DNA from: an uncultured Alteromonadaceae bacterium
Lineage (GTDB): Bacteria; Pseudomonadota; Gammaproteobacteria; Enterobacterales; Alteromonadaceae
NCBI GenBank assembly: GCA_947503265.1
Contig: CANNDC010000019.1
Coordinates: 1 to 64,000 of the forward strand
Length of the DNA: 64,000 nt
Direction: 5' to 3'
Made by a program: the position numbers and the translations under genes. Below are positions 27,804 through 35,615 of this stretch, in pieces. Position 1 is the stretch's first letter. Each line of letters begins with the position of its first letter. The notes beneath the pieces are model-generated. The model made no database searches. It was not told where the DNA came from and saw only the letters and a list, made by a program, of their open reading frames with translations.

Positions 27804-27814
27804 ATGCAGAGGCG

Positions 27815-29368
27815 TTATTCTGGGACGTGATTGAAATTGCCTTTCTTGGCATAGTGAGCAGCATGGTAATCCAACTTAGTTACTGAAGGATCATCAACCC
27901 GAACCAATTCTTTGCGCAGTAATGCAAACATATCAATAACTTGTTTTCGGTATTTGGGATTATTGATTAAGTTGTTTTCCTCAGTTGGATCATTGACCAA
28001 ATCGTAAAGTTCATCTCTTGAATCACCCGGATTCCAAACTAGTTTCATTTCAGGTGTTCGAATAGCTCGGATACCAAACCAACTGCCGTTGTACCATTCG
28101 TAGGCATACATAGCGACATCTTCTTCACGAGGATAAGCTTGGTCCCCTTTTTCAATCATAGGTACTAACGAAAAGCCATCCATGTTTGATTTGTCTTCAA
28201 CCCCCATCCAATCCGCTAAAGTTGGCGTAATATCTAACATTGAAACTTGTTTATTTATAATTTTTGGCTCATTGCTAGGGGTCTTCATGATCAACGGCAT
28301 TTTCATTAATTCGTCGTAGGCGTAAGGACCTTTGTCATAAAGGCTGTGTTCGCCTAACATGCTGCCTTGATCACCCAATATGACTATGTTCAAGTCATCA
28401 TATAGACCTAAATCTTTAGTGGTCTTAATAATATCTCCCACTGCTCTGTCTATCATTGCAATCGCCCCATAATAAAATGAACGAGATTTGCGCCAGTCCT
28501 CATCGGTCATGTGACTTACATCATGCCAAGGCCACCAGTCTTCATCTTGTGCTCTAGGCTTGTTTTTGCGATTGATAGCGTGATTTGATGGTAGTTTAAC
28601 TTTATTGGGGTCGAACATGCTCGCATAGGGTTCTGGTACTCGATACGGAGGATGGGGTTGTTCAAAACTGATTACACCGAAAAATGGCCTATCATCTTTA
28701 GCCGCTTTTTCAAGAAACTCTTGACCTGCTTTTACTTTTTGCGCAGTGGTGGTATCAGCATATGTCCCCTCTTGAGTCTGGTAATACATATGTTTTTCAC
28801 CGTTGGCATCCAATTTTCCTTGCTTATACCCTTCAACAGATTTCACAATGCCATACGGTGTCCATTGGCGTAGATGGCGCTCTAATTTATGTTCTTTACC
28901 CCAAGTATATTGTACACCACGTAATTTGGTGCCTTGACCACCTAAGTGCCACTTACCTACATAACCAACATAATACCCCTCGTCTACAGCGCTTTGCAGA
29001 ATATCATCTTGATTTGGATCTAATTCAGACAACCTAGAATGGTAAAGCCAAACGTTATCATCCAAGCCATTTTTATGCCCCCACCTACCGGTAAATAATG
29101 CAGCACGCGAAGGTGAGCATAAGCCTGTGGTAGTCATGGCATTGTCGAATCGAGTACCTTCATTGGCAAGGGCATCAATGTTCGGTGTGTTAACCGGCCC
29201 ATTGCGGTAGGAAAATGTATCAAAACGCATATCGTCGAAGAAAATAACCAGCACATTTTCCTTGGATTTGCCTTTATCGCTATCTTCGTTTTGAGCAGCA
29301 CATGCACTCAATGAAGTTAATGTGGTTACGAGTAAAATTAGGGAACTAAAAACTGATCTGATTTTCAT
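27815..29368 (-). CDS. S1-family sulfatase lipoprotein
   Basis: The 517-residue protein has a lipobox (LSAC, about residue 23) and a full type I sulfatase domain: VLVIFFDDMRFDT with the metal aspartates, the formylglycine motif CSPSR (Cys84), GYVGKWHLGG and ILGDQGSMLGEHSLYDKG. It hydrolyses sulfate esters of a glycan, probably at the cell surface or in the periplasm, after activation by a formylglycine-generating enzyme that is not in this window. With the GH16, GH127 and GH42-like genes nearby, a carrageenan-type sulfated galactan is the likely substrate; the subfamily needs alignment. A palindromic AAACATATGATGTTT site lies upstream. Confidence 0.9.
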   Translation of the reverse strand: MKIRSVFSSLILLVTTLTSLSACAAQNEDSDKGKSKENVLVIFFDDMRFDTFSYRNGPVNTPNIDALANEGTRFDNAMTTTGLCSPSRAALFTGRWGHKNGLDDNVWLYHSRLSELDPNQDDILQSAVDEGYYVGYVGKWHLGGQGTKLRGVQYTWGKEHKLERHLRQWTPYGIVKSVEGYKQGKLDANGEKHMYYQTQEGTYADTTTAQKVKAGQEFLEKAAKDDRPFFGVISFEQPHPPYRVPEPYASMFDPNKVKLPSNHAINRKNKPRAQDEDWWPWHDVSHMTDEDWRKSRSFYYGAIAMIDRAVGDIIKTTKDLGLYDDLNIVILGDQGSMLGEHSLYDKGPYAYDELMKMPLIMKTPSNEPKIINKQVSMLDITPTLADWMGVEDKSNMDGFSLVPMIEKGDQAYPREEDVAMYAYEWYNGSWFGIRAIRTPEMKLVWNPGDSRDELYDLVNDPTEENNLINNPKYRKQVIDMFALLRKELVRVDDPSVTKLDYHAAHYAKKGNFNHVPE

Positions 29369-29543
29369 TATCTCGATTCTCTTGTGACTATCATGAATTA
29401 GTCTTAACCGCTATTTTGTCTCCAGTTCAATTTTGACGGTCCAACTTTTACTGAATCATCAAATTGAATGAAAAGAGCAAATATCCTGAGCATGCTAACT
29501 TTGTTCTGAAAAATGTTTAGATAAATTAACATGCAATATATAT

Positions 29544-29558
29544 AAACATATGATGTTT
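29544..29558. promoter_or_regulatory. AAACATATGATGTTT palindrome upstream of the sulfatase gene
   Basis: A 15-bp palindromic site about 175 bp upstream of the sulfatase ATG. The same sequence recurs before GH127, the GntR gene at 32460 and the mandelate-racemase-family gene. Confidence 0.65.
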
Positions 29559-29670
29559 GATGATACAACAAAAATATACATATTATTAACAAACGGGTAT
29601 TTGAGTATGAGCATAATGAAAGAGGATATAAATGGTAGTTTAGACGCGTTACTTATTTGTTGAGTGTAAT

Positions 29671-29682
29671 AGTGTTAACACT
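29671..29682. promoter_or_regulatory. AGTGTTAACACT palindrome, variant of the other operator type
   Basis: A perfect 12-bp inverted repeat sharing the TGTTAACA core of the agar-branch sites but with different flanks. It lies between the sulfatase and a GntR gene. Its role is uncertain. Confidence 0.35.
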
Positions 29683-29704
29683 TACATCAGTGTTTAGGGA
29701 ATAA

Positions 29705-29727
29705 AAAAGTCGGCATTGCCGACTTTT
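29705..29727 (-). terminator. Rho-independent terminator of the GntR gene
   Basis: A 10-bp stem (AAAAGTCGGC and its complement) with a 3-nt loop, followed by T residues on the minus strand, 15 bp after the regulator stop. Confidence 0.8.
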
Positions 29728-29742
29728 GAATAAATTTACAAC

Positions 29743-30486
29743 TTAGCTTAAATCACTATTTTCTTGATGATTCAAGCGAAAACTAGCGTCACTCAACAAG
29801 GTTTCCGTTAAGTGTTCAGCAAGCTTACCGTCTCGCGCCTCAATAGCTTCAAATACTTCTCGATGGAAGGGAATGGATTTTTCGTTACTACGCGGATCTT
29901 TATTGGTAATTCGTATACTGACTAACAGTGCTGAATAAATCACACCTTCCATCGCCTTGAGAAACTCGTTATGAGCAGCTCTTAGGATTGAGCGATGAAA
30001 TACAGCATCGGCTATGACGAAGTTCTCAATCGACCCTTCTTCTGTCTCCATCGCTTCGCATGCATGACGGATAGCATCGATTTCTGCTTCAGAAGCTCTT
30101 TCGGCAGCCCATCTCGCCGCTTTAGGTTCAAACGCGACACGTATCTCCATTAGTTGACGGAGAAACTCCGGGTTTGGCGGTGCAGACAAATGCCAAGCAA
30201 GCACATCGTCATCTAGCATCACCCATTGATTTCTCGGTCGAACCCGAGTACCAATGCCTCGTCTGACGTCCAATAAGCCTTTGCCTACAAGTATCTTAAC
30301 TGCGTCACGAATAACAACGCGACTGACTTGATATCTATCAGCAAGTGCATTTTCTTCATCTATTAGGGTGCCGGCCTCATATGTGCCAGACACTATCCTC
30401 CGCCCCAATTCGCGCGCAACTTGCACGGGCATGCTGGGTGTCATGGTAGCGGTCTTTTTTAAATCATAAAATACTAATTCACTCAT
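29743..30486 (-). CDS. FadR-type GntR regulator, paralogue of the one at 36655
   Basis: A 247-residue regulator with a winged helix (VARELGRRIVSGTYEAG, LADRYQVSRVVIRDAVKIL) and an FCD ligand domain (PEFLRQLMEIRVAFEPKAAR, then VIADAVFHRSILRAAHNEF). It resembles galactonate repressors of the DgoR kind. It is very similar over its full length to the protein at 36655-37386, so one arose by duplication. A GAACATAGTATGTTT site sits 12 bp before its ATG, suggesting autoregulation, and an 18-bp TTGTTAACAA palindrome lies further up. It may control the carrageenan-branch genes in response to a 2-keto-3-deoxy-galactonate-like acid; this is inference. Confidence 0.88.
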   Translation of the reverse strand: MSELVFYDLKKTATMTPSMPVQVARELGRRIVSGTYEAGTLIDEENALADRYQVSRVVIRDAVKILVGKGLLDVRRGIGTRVRPRNQWVMLDDDVLAWHLSAPPNPEFLRQLMEIRVAFEPKAARWAAERASEAEIDAIRHACEAMETEEGSIENFVIADAVFHRSILRAAHNEFLKAMEGVIYSALLVSIRITNKDPRSNEKSIPFHREVFEAIEARDGKLAEHLTETLLSDASFRLNHQENSDLS

Positions 30487-30497
30487 AATTCGGATAA

Positions 30498-30512
30498 GAA
30501 CATAGTATGTTT
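30498..30512. promoter_or_regulatory. GAACATAGTATGTTT site at the GntR promoter
   Basis: A variant of the AAACATATKATGTTT palindrome just upstream of the regulator's own ATG, positioned for autoregulation. Confidence 0.55.
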
Positions 30513-30583
30513 AACAAATCAATAACTTATTTTTTGCACCTTAACTGTGCAAAGAAAATGTATGATATATATCAACAACTTAG

Positions 30584-30601
30584 AAAATTGTTAACAATTT
30601 T
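30584..30601. promoter_or_regulatory. 18-bp perfect palindrome with ATTGTTAACAAT core
   Basis: AAAATTGTTAACAATTTT is a perfect inverted repeat and the longest member of the agar-branch operator family. It lies about 100 bp upstream of the GntR gene, beside a site of the other family, so this regulator could be controlled from both branches. Confidence 0.65.
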
Positions 30602-30696
30602 ATATATCGTATTAAATTGATTATGAAATATTATGAATGAATTTGAGTGGATACCCCTAACATTGAGTGAATCAATGCTAGGGACGATATTGGAAA

Positions 30697-32127
30697 TTAA
30701 AGATTTGCAGTCGAAATACGTTTCGTTGCAAAGTAATCATCTAATGCAAGTTCAGAACAATCTACCCCTACTCCAGATTGCTTTAATCCACAATGAGGAA
30801 GATTAATGGCATAGTTAACCCCATTAATGTGTACTTCGCCAAATCGTAATTGACGAGCAACCTGTTTTGCAACTTCTGCATCTTTTGTGAAGATGTAAGA
30901 AGACAAACCTGCGTCTGTATCATTAGCTTGGTTAATCGTTTCCTGTAAATCATCAAATGCAATGATACTTGCAACCGGGCCGAATATTTCATCTCGGCAT
31001 ATGTCCATGTCATTGGTGACGCCAGTCAGTATCGTTGGCGCGTAAAATGCTCCTGCTTGCAAATCGTCTGGACGCCCACCACCAACAACAATACTCGCTC
31101 CTTGCTGTTCTGCTTTTTTAACTAAGCCGTCAATTCGAGACCAAGCGCCAAGATCCATGACGGGCCCCATGTCGATTTCTTGCTCACGATCGAAACCTAC
31201 TTTCTTGTTGGCAAAGCGGGTTTTCACCGCATCTACAAATTTATCATGGATATTTTTGTGTACGAAAATACGGTTTGGTGCGACACAAATTTGGCCTGCA
31301 TTTTCTGTTTTTAATGTTGCTACAATATCTGCCGCTATGTCGATATCAGCATCTTCAAGCACAAGAACAGGTGCATTACCACCGAGTTCCATGGAATACT
31401 TCTTAATTGATGTGGCTCCTTTGGCTATTACATGCTTGCCTACCGAGGTAGAACCAATCAGAGTAATCAGGGCTGGTATCGTCGATGAAGAGATCGCGTC
31501 ACCAATTTCAATATCATCACCACAAACGATATTTACGACTCCTGCTGGTAAGTTTATTGAAGCACAAATTTCCCCCATCAAACAGGCTGAAAGCGGTGTT
31601 TTGATAGATGGTTTGATGACTATTGGGCAACCGGCCGCTAAAGCTGGGCCCAATTTGTAAGCCATGTTAAGCAATGGGAAATTCCAAGCAAGGAACGCTG
31701 CTGCTACACCAATAGGTTCATCTAAAATGGCGTGAGAGCTTTTGCCTTCAGGATCATTTACGGTGTTTTCTTCTCTGTTTTTAATAAGATTGGCATAGTA
31801 ATCAAGACTATCAAGTAACATTTGATAATCGCCTTGTGTACTTCCCCAACTTTTGCCCATTTCTACATGTACACAGTATCGTAGCGCTTCTTCATTTTCG
31901 ATAATGGCGTCTTTTAACTTCATCATCCAGCTAACACGCTCTTCAACCGACGTAGTTGACCAAGAGGCAAAACTTTTTTGCGCTGCATTTAAAGCATCAA
32001 TTGCTTCGGCAGCCGTTGCAGCATGAATCGTCCCTGCTTTCAATCCAGTTGCAGGATTGATCACGTCATGTGCAATTGGCCCTTTGACCAGTTTGCCACC
32101 TATATATTGAGATTTTTCAAGATTCAT
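30697..32127 (-). CDS. Aldehyde dehydrogenase, probable 3,6-anhydro-D-galactose dehydrogenase
   Basis: A 476-residue aldehyde dehydrogenase near succinate-semialdehyde dehydrogenases: AAFLAWNFPLLNMAYKLGPA, catalytic glutamate in MELGGNAPV and catalytic cysteine in NAGQICVAPNR. The ATG has a GGAGAG site. Its sequence is clearly different from the dehydrogenase at 17100, and it sits among carrageenan-type genes. It is therefore the candidate for oxidising 3,6-anhydro-D-galactose to the aldonate, ahead of the cycloisomerase-like enzyme at 48538, DgoK and DgoA. That role is inferred from the completeness of the pathway in this region. It appears to be in an operon behind the GntR gene at 32460. 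Confidence 0.82.
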   Translation of the reverse strand: MNLEKSQYIGGKLVKGPIAHDVINPATGLKAGTIHAATAAEAIDALNAAQKSFASWSTTSVEERVSWMMKLKDAIIENEEALRYCVHVEMGKSWGSTQGDYQMLLDSLDYYANLIKNREENTVNDPEGKSSHAILDEPIGVAAAFLAWNFPLLNMAYKLGPALAAGCPIVIKPSIKTPLSACLMGEICASINLPAGVVNIVCGDDIEIGDAISSSTIPALITLIGSTSVGKHVIAKGATSIKKYSMELGGNAPVLVLEDADIDIAADIVATLKTENAGQICVAPNRIFVHKNIHDKFVDAVKTRFANKKVGFDREQEIDMGPVMDLGAWSRIDGLVKKAEQQGASIVVGGGRPDDLQAGAFYAPTILTGVTNDMDICRDEIFGPVASIIAFDDLQETINQANDTDAGLSSYIFTKDAEVAKQVARQLRFGEVHINGVNYAINLPHCGLKQSGVGVDCSELALDDYFATKRISTANL

Positions 32128-32169
32128 TAATTTTCTCTCCGCACTTATAATAATTTCACAAAGTCAAAC

Positions 32170-32448
32170 TTAGTTTGCCTTCATGTTTTCTTTTGTCAGA
32201 CGATACTTGTCCACACAATCAAGGTCATTCTTTTCAAATTCTCTCTTCAACATCCATAGTGGAGGTTCAAGTTCCAGTTCCCATGCAAATAATTTCTTAA
32301 ACAATCATTTTACGAGTTCAGGCTTTTAAGCGACTAGGTTTTCTAACTCAGCAGCAATGTTACTATTACTAGCTTGAGCACACGACATCACAAAACTTGA
32401 TGCCATACGCAACAAAACGGTTTTTAGAATAACGCGTTTTATTGACAT
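32170..32448 (-). pseudogene. Remnant of an exported protein gene
   Basis: An ATG at 32448 with a GAGGAT site, 12 bp after the GntR stop, opens a 40-residue frame that looks like a signal peptide (MSIKRVILKTVLLRMASSFV, then SCAQASNS). It ends at a TAA (32326). After a second in-frame stop (TGA), the same frame reads on as a protein-like tail (FAWELELEPPLWMLKREFEK to TKENMKAN) and ends at 32170. The shared frame and protein-like ends suggest a gene that lost its middle by deletion. I do not recognise the family. A functional 40-residue peptide is the alternative. Confidence 0.45.
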
Positions 32449-32459
32449 CGAGTCTATCC

Positions 32460-33191
32460 TCATGAATGGTTTTGAAAACGTTCGCTACAACCCATTTTTT
32501 GAGCTGCATCTATTAGTAGATTTTTCATTTCTTGTTCTGCTTTATCTGGAATGCGATCACGGATTGCACGATACAATTTACTCGTAAGCGCCAAATTGGT
32601 TGCCATATTTTGTGGTTGTTCCTTCACTAACGAGAGTCCTGCTAAGTAAGCAGATTGAATTACTCTGTTGAAAGAGGTTAAGAAAAGGTTGCCACCATTT
32701 TCCAAAATACAACGATGAAATAATGCGTCGGCTTCTACATAATCCAAAATGACTTGCTCGGTAAGGTGACTGTGCATGCACGCTTCCATGTCTAGAAACG
32801 CTTTGGTCAACTTTTCGATACCCGCTTCAGACGATCTCATTGCAGCTAGGCGCGCTGCGGTTGGTTCAAATGCAATTCTAATATCAAACAGCTGATTTAA
32901 AAAATGCTCATCTGGCTTTGCTAATAAGTGCCAACGCAGCACATCAGAGTCGAGTACCTGCCATTGCTGTTTAGACTCAACAAAATAGCCTTTGCCTCGA
33001 CGATGTTTTATCAGCCCTTTCCGTTGCAACTCACGTTTGGCTTTTTTCATGGCAAGACGACTTACTCCGTACTCGGAGGATAGCTCTTCATCAGAAGGAA
33101 GATGTTCGTTCACTTGCAAATCACCTCTGATAATCTCTTTTGCTAGTCGATCAATTTCAGAGGTGGTTTCGCCACTAGAAAGTTTAGACAC
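32460..33191 (-). CDS. FadR-type GntR regulator
   Basis: A 243-residue regulator with a winged-helix domain (IDRLAKEIIRGDLQVNEHLP, LSSEYGVSRLAMKKAKREL, RRGKGYFV) and an FCD domain (QLFDIRIAFEPTAARLAAMR, DYVEADALFHRCIL). It is only distantly similar to the two paralogues at 29743 and 36655. A 25-bp AAACATATGATGTTT-centred palindrome lies 35 bp upstream of the start, so it may repress itself and, divergently, GH127. It probably heads an operon with the aldehyde dehydrogenase gene. Confidence 0.87.
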   Translation of the reverse strand: MSKLSSGETTSEIDRLAKEIIRGDLQVNEHLPSDEELSSEYGVSRLAMKKAKRELQRKGLIKHRRGKGYFVESKQQWQVLDSDVLRWHLLAKPDEHFLNQLFDIRIAFEPTAARLAAMRSSEAGIEKLTKAFLDMEACMHSHLTEQVILDYVEADALFHRCILENGGNLFLTSFNRVIQSAYLAGLSLVKEQPQNMATNLALTSKLYRAIRDRIPDKAEQEMKNLLIDAAQKMGCSERFQNHS

Positions 33192-33225
33192 GAATATAAT
33201 TGACCTATAATAATAATATAGTATC

Positions 33226-33250
33226 TATTTAAACATATGATGTTTAAATA
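33226..33250. promoter_or_regulatory. 25-bp palindrome (TATTTAAACAT arms) upstream of the GntR gene
   Basis: Two perfectly complementary 11-bp arms around a 3-bp centre. It contains the core AAACATATGATGTTT and lies just upstream of the regulator at 32460, in the divergent region shared with GH127. Confidence 0.75.
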
Positions 33251-33393
33251 GGCAATATTATCCATCGTTCATTTTTTATCCAAAGCGTTTTTTTAATACT
33301 ACGGGTATAAATAGATTGTTAAATGAGTAATTTATTACACCTAAATTGAGGATTAGGGCAATTTATTATCAAATAATGAAGATATTTTAGTTG

Positions 33394-33408
33394 AAACATA
33401 TTATGTTT
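33394..33408. promoter_or_regulatory. AAACATATTATGTTT palindrome in the GntR/GH127 divergent region
   Basis: Second of three sites in this intergenic region. It lies between the 33226 and 33470 sites, so looping between sites is conceivable. Confidence 0.65.
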
Positions 33409-33465
33409 AAATATAGCATATGTTAAAAATGTGTAAATAAACATAAATATAAACTTCACTTAATT

Positions 33466-33494
33466 CTTTAAACATATGATGTTTGCAGTATAAT
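33466..33494 (+). promoter_or_regulatory. GH127 promoter with overlapping operator
   Basis: A perfect -10 box TATAAT lies at 33489-33494. The operator AAACATATGATGTTT occupies 33470-33484, the spacer between the -10 box and the expected -35 position (about 33466-33471). A protein bound there would block RNA polymerase. The implied transcription start near 33501 rules out the ATG at 33497 as the start of GH127. Confidence 0.7.
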
Positions 33495-33559
33495 GGATGA
33501 AAGTGCTCTGCTCATCATTTGAGCAGAAAATTATCGGACAACAAGAAACGGGTTATTAT

Positions 33560-35542
33560 ATGAACGCAAATTTCCAACAAAATAATGCTATCAACGCCAA
33601 CTTTGAAAGCCCTTATGTGAAATTACGAAGCATCAATATTGGGGATTGCAAATGGACAGAAGGCTTTTGGGCTGACAAGTTTAAGCTCGCTGAGCACGTT
33701 ATTGTTCCACATATGGGTGATATTCTTAAAGGCGATATCGGCCATGCTTACAACAATTTTAAAATTGCTGCTGGTTTAATGGAAGGTGAAGCCAAAGGTA
33801 TGATTTGGCATGACGGTGACTTCTATAAGTGGATGGAAGCGGCCATATATGTATACGCCGTTAATAAAGACGAGTCTATTTTAAAAGAAATGGATGAAAT
33901 TATTGACGTATTTGCAAAAGCGCAGCGTGAAGATGGCTATATGCATACTCATAATCAAATTAACGGTTCTGAACCTTGGACCCAAATATGTGATCATGAA
34001 TTATATAATAGTGGGCACTACATTTTAGGAGCGATTATTTACTATCGCGTGACAGGTAAAACGAATTGGTTAGACCTGGCTATCAAGCACGCTGATTATT
34101 TATATACCGTTTTCGAACCGAGACACGAACACCTTGCACGTTTCGGCTTCAACCCGTCGCAAATCATGTCTTTAGTTGAGTTATATAGAACAACTAAGAA
34201 CAAGAAGTACCTAGAATTGGCAGACATTTTCGTCACTATGCGTGGCTCTGTGCCTATGGATTTGCATCCAAGTGTTCCTTATTGGTTCACAGGCGACCAG
34301 TGCCAGATGAAAACGCCATTGCGTGAGGAAAAAGAAGCGGTAGGTCATGCAGTTACTGGTATGTATTTATACTCTGGGGCAGCAGATGTGTATGCCGAGA
34401 CAGGTGAAAAAGAGTTAATTGATGCCCTTGATCGTATTTGGTCGAGTGCGGTTGAACGCAAAATGTATATCACGGGTGCTTATGGTCAGTGTCACCATGG
34501 AGCTTACGACGATCAGAATATGATCCATGAAGGTTTCATTGATGACTACATGATGCCTAACTCTACAGCATACAATGAAACTTGCGCAAACATTTCGAAT
34601 GCCATGTTTAACTGGCGTATGCTAGGCCTTAAAGGTGATGCAAAATATGCTGATATTATTGAGCTAGTGCTTCACAACAGTATGTTGGTAAGTGTAAGTA
34701 ATGATGGCAAACATTACTTTTATGCCAATCCATTGCGCATGAATCATGGTCAACGTGAATACAGTGATCATGCAGATTGCACTGAATCACCTGATCGCGA
34801 ACCTTACATTGAGTGTTTCTGCTGTCCTCCTAACATGGCCAGAACCATCGCTAAAGTAGCAGGATGGGCTTACAGCCTCTCTGATAACGGTGTATCTGTT
34901 AACCTTTATGGTGGCAATAAACTTGATACTCATATGCAAGACGGGACAAATATTAAGCTTTCTCAACGCACAAATTACCCGTGGGATGGTGCGATTGAAA
35001 TTGAAGTTGACGAATGTAAAGCTGAAGCATTTAACATTGCGGTTAGAATTCCTGGGTGGGCTGACGAAGCCTCAGTTAAGGTTAATGGACAGGAAGTAGA
35101 TTTAGAAAAGCAAGCTGGAACTTACGTTAATATCGAGCGTGAGTGGCGTGCGGGCGACAAGATCAATATCGAGCTACCAATGAATGTTCACTTCATGGAA
35201 GGTAATCCTCGCATTGAAGAAGTGCGCAACCAAGTAGCGATCAAGCGTGGTCCGGTTGTTTATTGTGTTGAATCACCTGACATGCCTGAAGGCACCACTA
35301 TTTTGGATGCATACATCTCTGGTAACGCTAAATTAGAAGTTGAAAATCGACCTGATTTTCTTGGCGGTGTCTCGGTTCTAAAAGGACCATTGCATGTACG
35401 TCAAGACAAGCAAAACAAAATGTATAACAAAATTTCGGCTCCTAAACTAGAAAAATATGAAACCATCTTTGTACCTTATTACGCTTGGAGTAACCGAGGT
35501 ACTGCCGAGATGACTGTCTTCCTGCCAGTCGTTTGGGAATAA
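33560..35542 (+). CDS. GH127-family glycoside hydrolase (probable 3,6-anhydro-D-galactosidase of carrageenan)
   Basis: From the ATG at 33560 the protein has 660 residues and no signal peptide, so it is cytoplasmic. The GH127 active-site marks are present with the right spacing: Glu340 and Cys342 in NETCANISNAMFNWRM, and Cys421-Cys422 in ECFCCPPNMAR, matching the zinc-binding cysteines and cysteine nucleophile known for GH127 beta-L-arabinofuranosidase. Some marine GH127 members instead release 3,6-anhydro-D-galactose from carrageenan oligosaccharides, and the neighbouring carrageenase- and DgoK/DgoA-like genes favour that. The gene has its own promoter with an embedded operator and ends at a strong terminator. 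An arabinofuranosidase role cannot be excluded by sequence alone. Confidence 0.85.
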   Translation: MNANFQQNNAINANFESPYVKLRSINIGDCKWTEGFWADKFKLAEHVIVPHMGDILKGDIGHAYNNFKIAAGLMEGEAKGMIWHDGDFYKWMEAAIYVYAVNKDESILKEMDEIIDVFAKAQREDGYMHTHNQINGSEPWTQICDHELYNSGHYILGAIIYYRVTGKTNWLDLAIKHADYLYTVFEPRHEHLARFGFNPSQIMSLVELYRTTKNKKYLELADIFVTMRGSVPMDLHPSVPYWFTGDQCQMKTPLREEKEAVGHAVTGMYLYSGAADVYAETGEKELIDALDRIWSSAVERKMYITGAYGQCHHGAYDDQNMIHEGFIDDYMMPNSTAYNETCANISNAMFNWRMLGLKGDAKYADIIELVLHNSMLVSVSNDGKHYFYANPLRMNHGQREYSDHADCTESPDREPYIECFCCPPNMARTIAKVAGWAYSLSDNGVSVNLYGGNKLDTHMQDGTNIKLSQRTNYPWDGAIEIEVDECKAEAFNIAVRIPGWADEASVKVNGQEVDLEKQAGTYVNIEREWRAGDKINIELPMNVHFMEGNPRIEEVRNQVAIKRGPVVYCVESPDMPEGTTILDAYISGNAKLEVENRPDFLGGVSVLKGPLHVRQDKQNKMYNKISAPKLEKYETIFVPYYAWSNRGTAEMTVFLPVVWE

Positions 35543-35552
35543 TTCCAACTTT

Positions 35553-35582
35553 TGCCCACATTGAAAAATGTGGGCATTTTTT
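35553..35582 (+). terminator. Strong rho-independent terminator after GH127
   Basis: A 10-bp perfect stem (TGCCCACATT and its complement) on a GAAA tetraloop, followed by six T residues. It ends 33 nt before the GH16 start codon. Confidence 0.92.
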
Positions 35583-35615
35583 CTGGTGATGACTATGATC
35601 AGTACGTTCGGAAAA

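Larger units (their letters stand above)
27356..27814. other. Intergenic region between glnK and a sulfatase gene
   Basis: No gene is visible in these 459 bp. It contains the glnK promoter side, a set of repeated GGCGCT elements able to form alternative hairpins (27587-27622), and a strong hairpin next to the sulfatase stop. Confidence 0.5.

Noticed and set aside
31157..31660. 167-codon plus-strand frame inside the aldehyde dehydrogenase gene
   Set aside because: Antisense shadow; the minus-strand gene has intact catalytic motifs.
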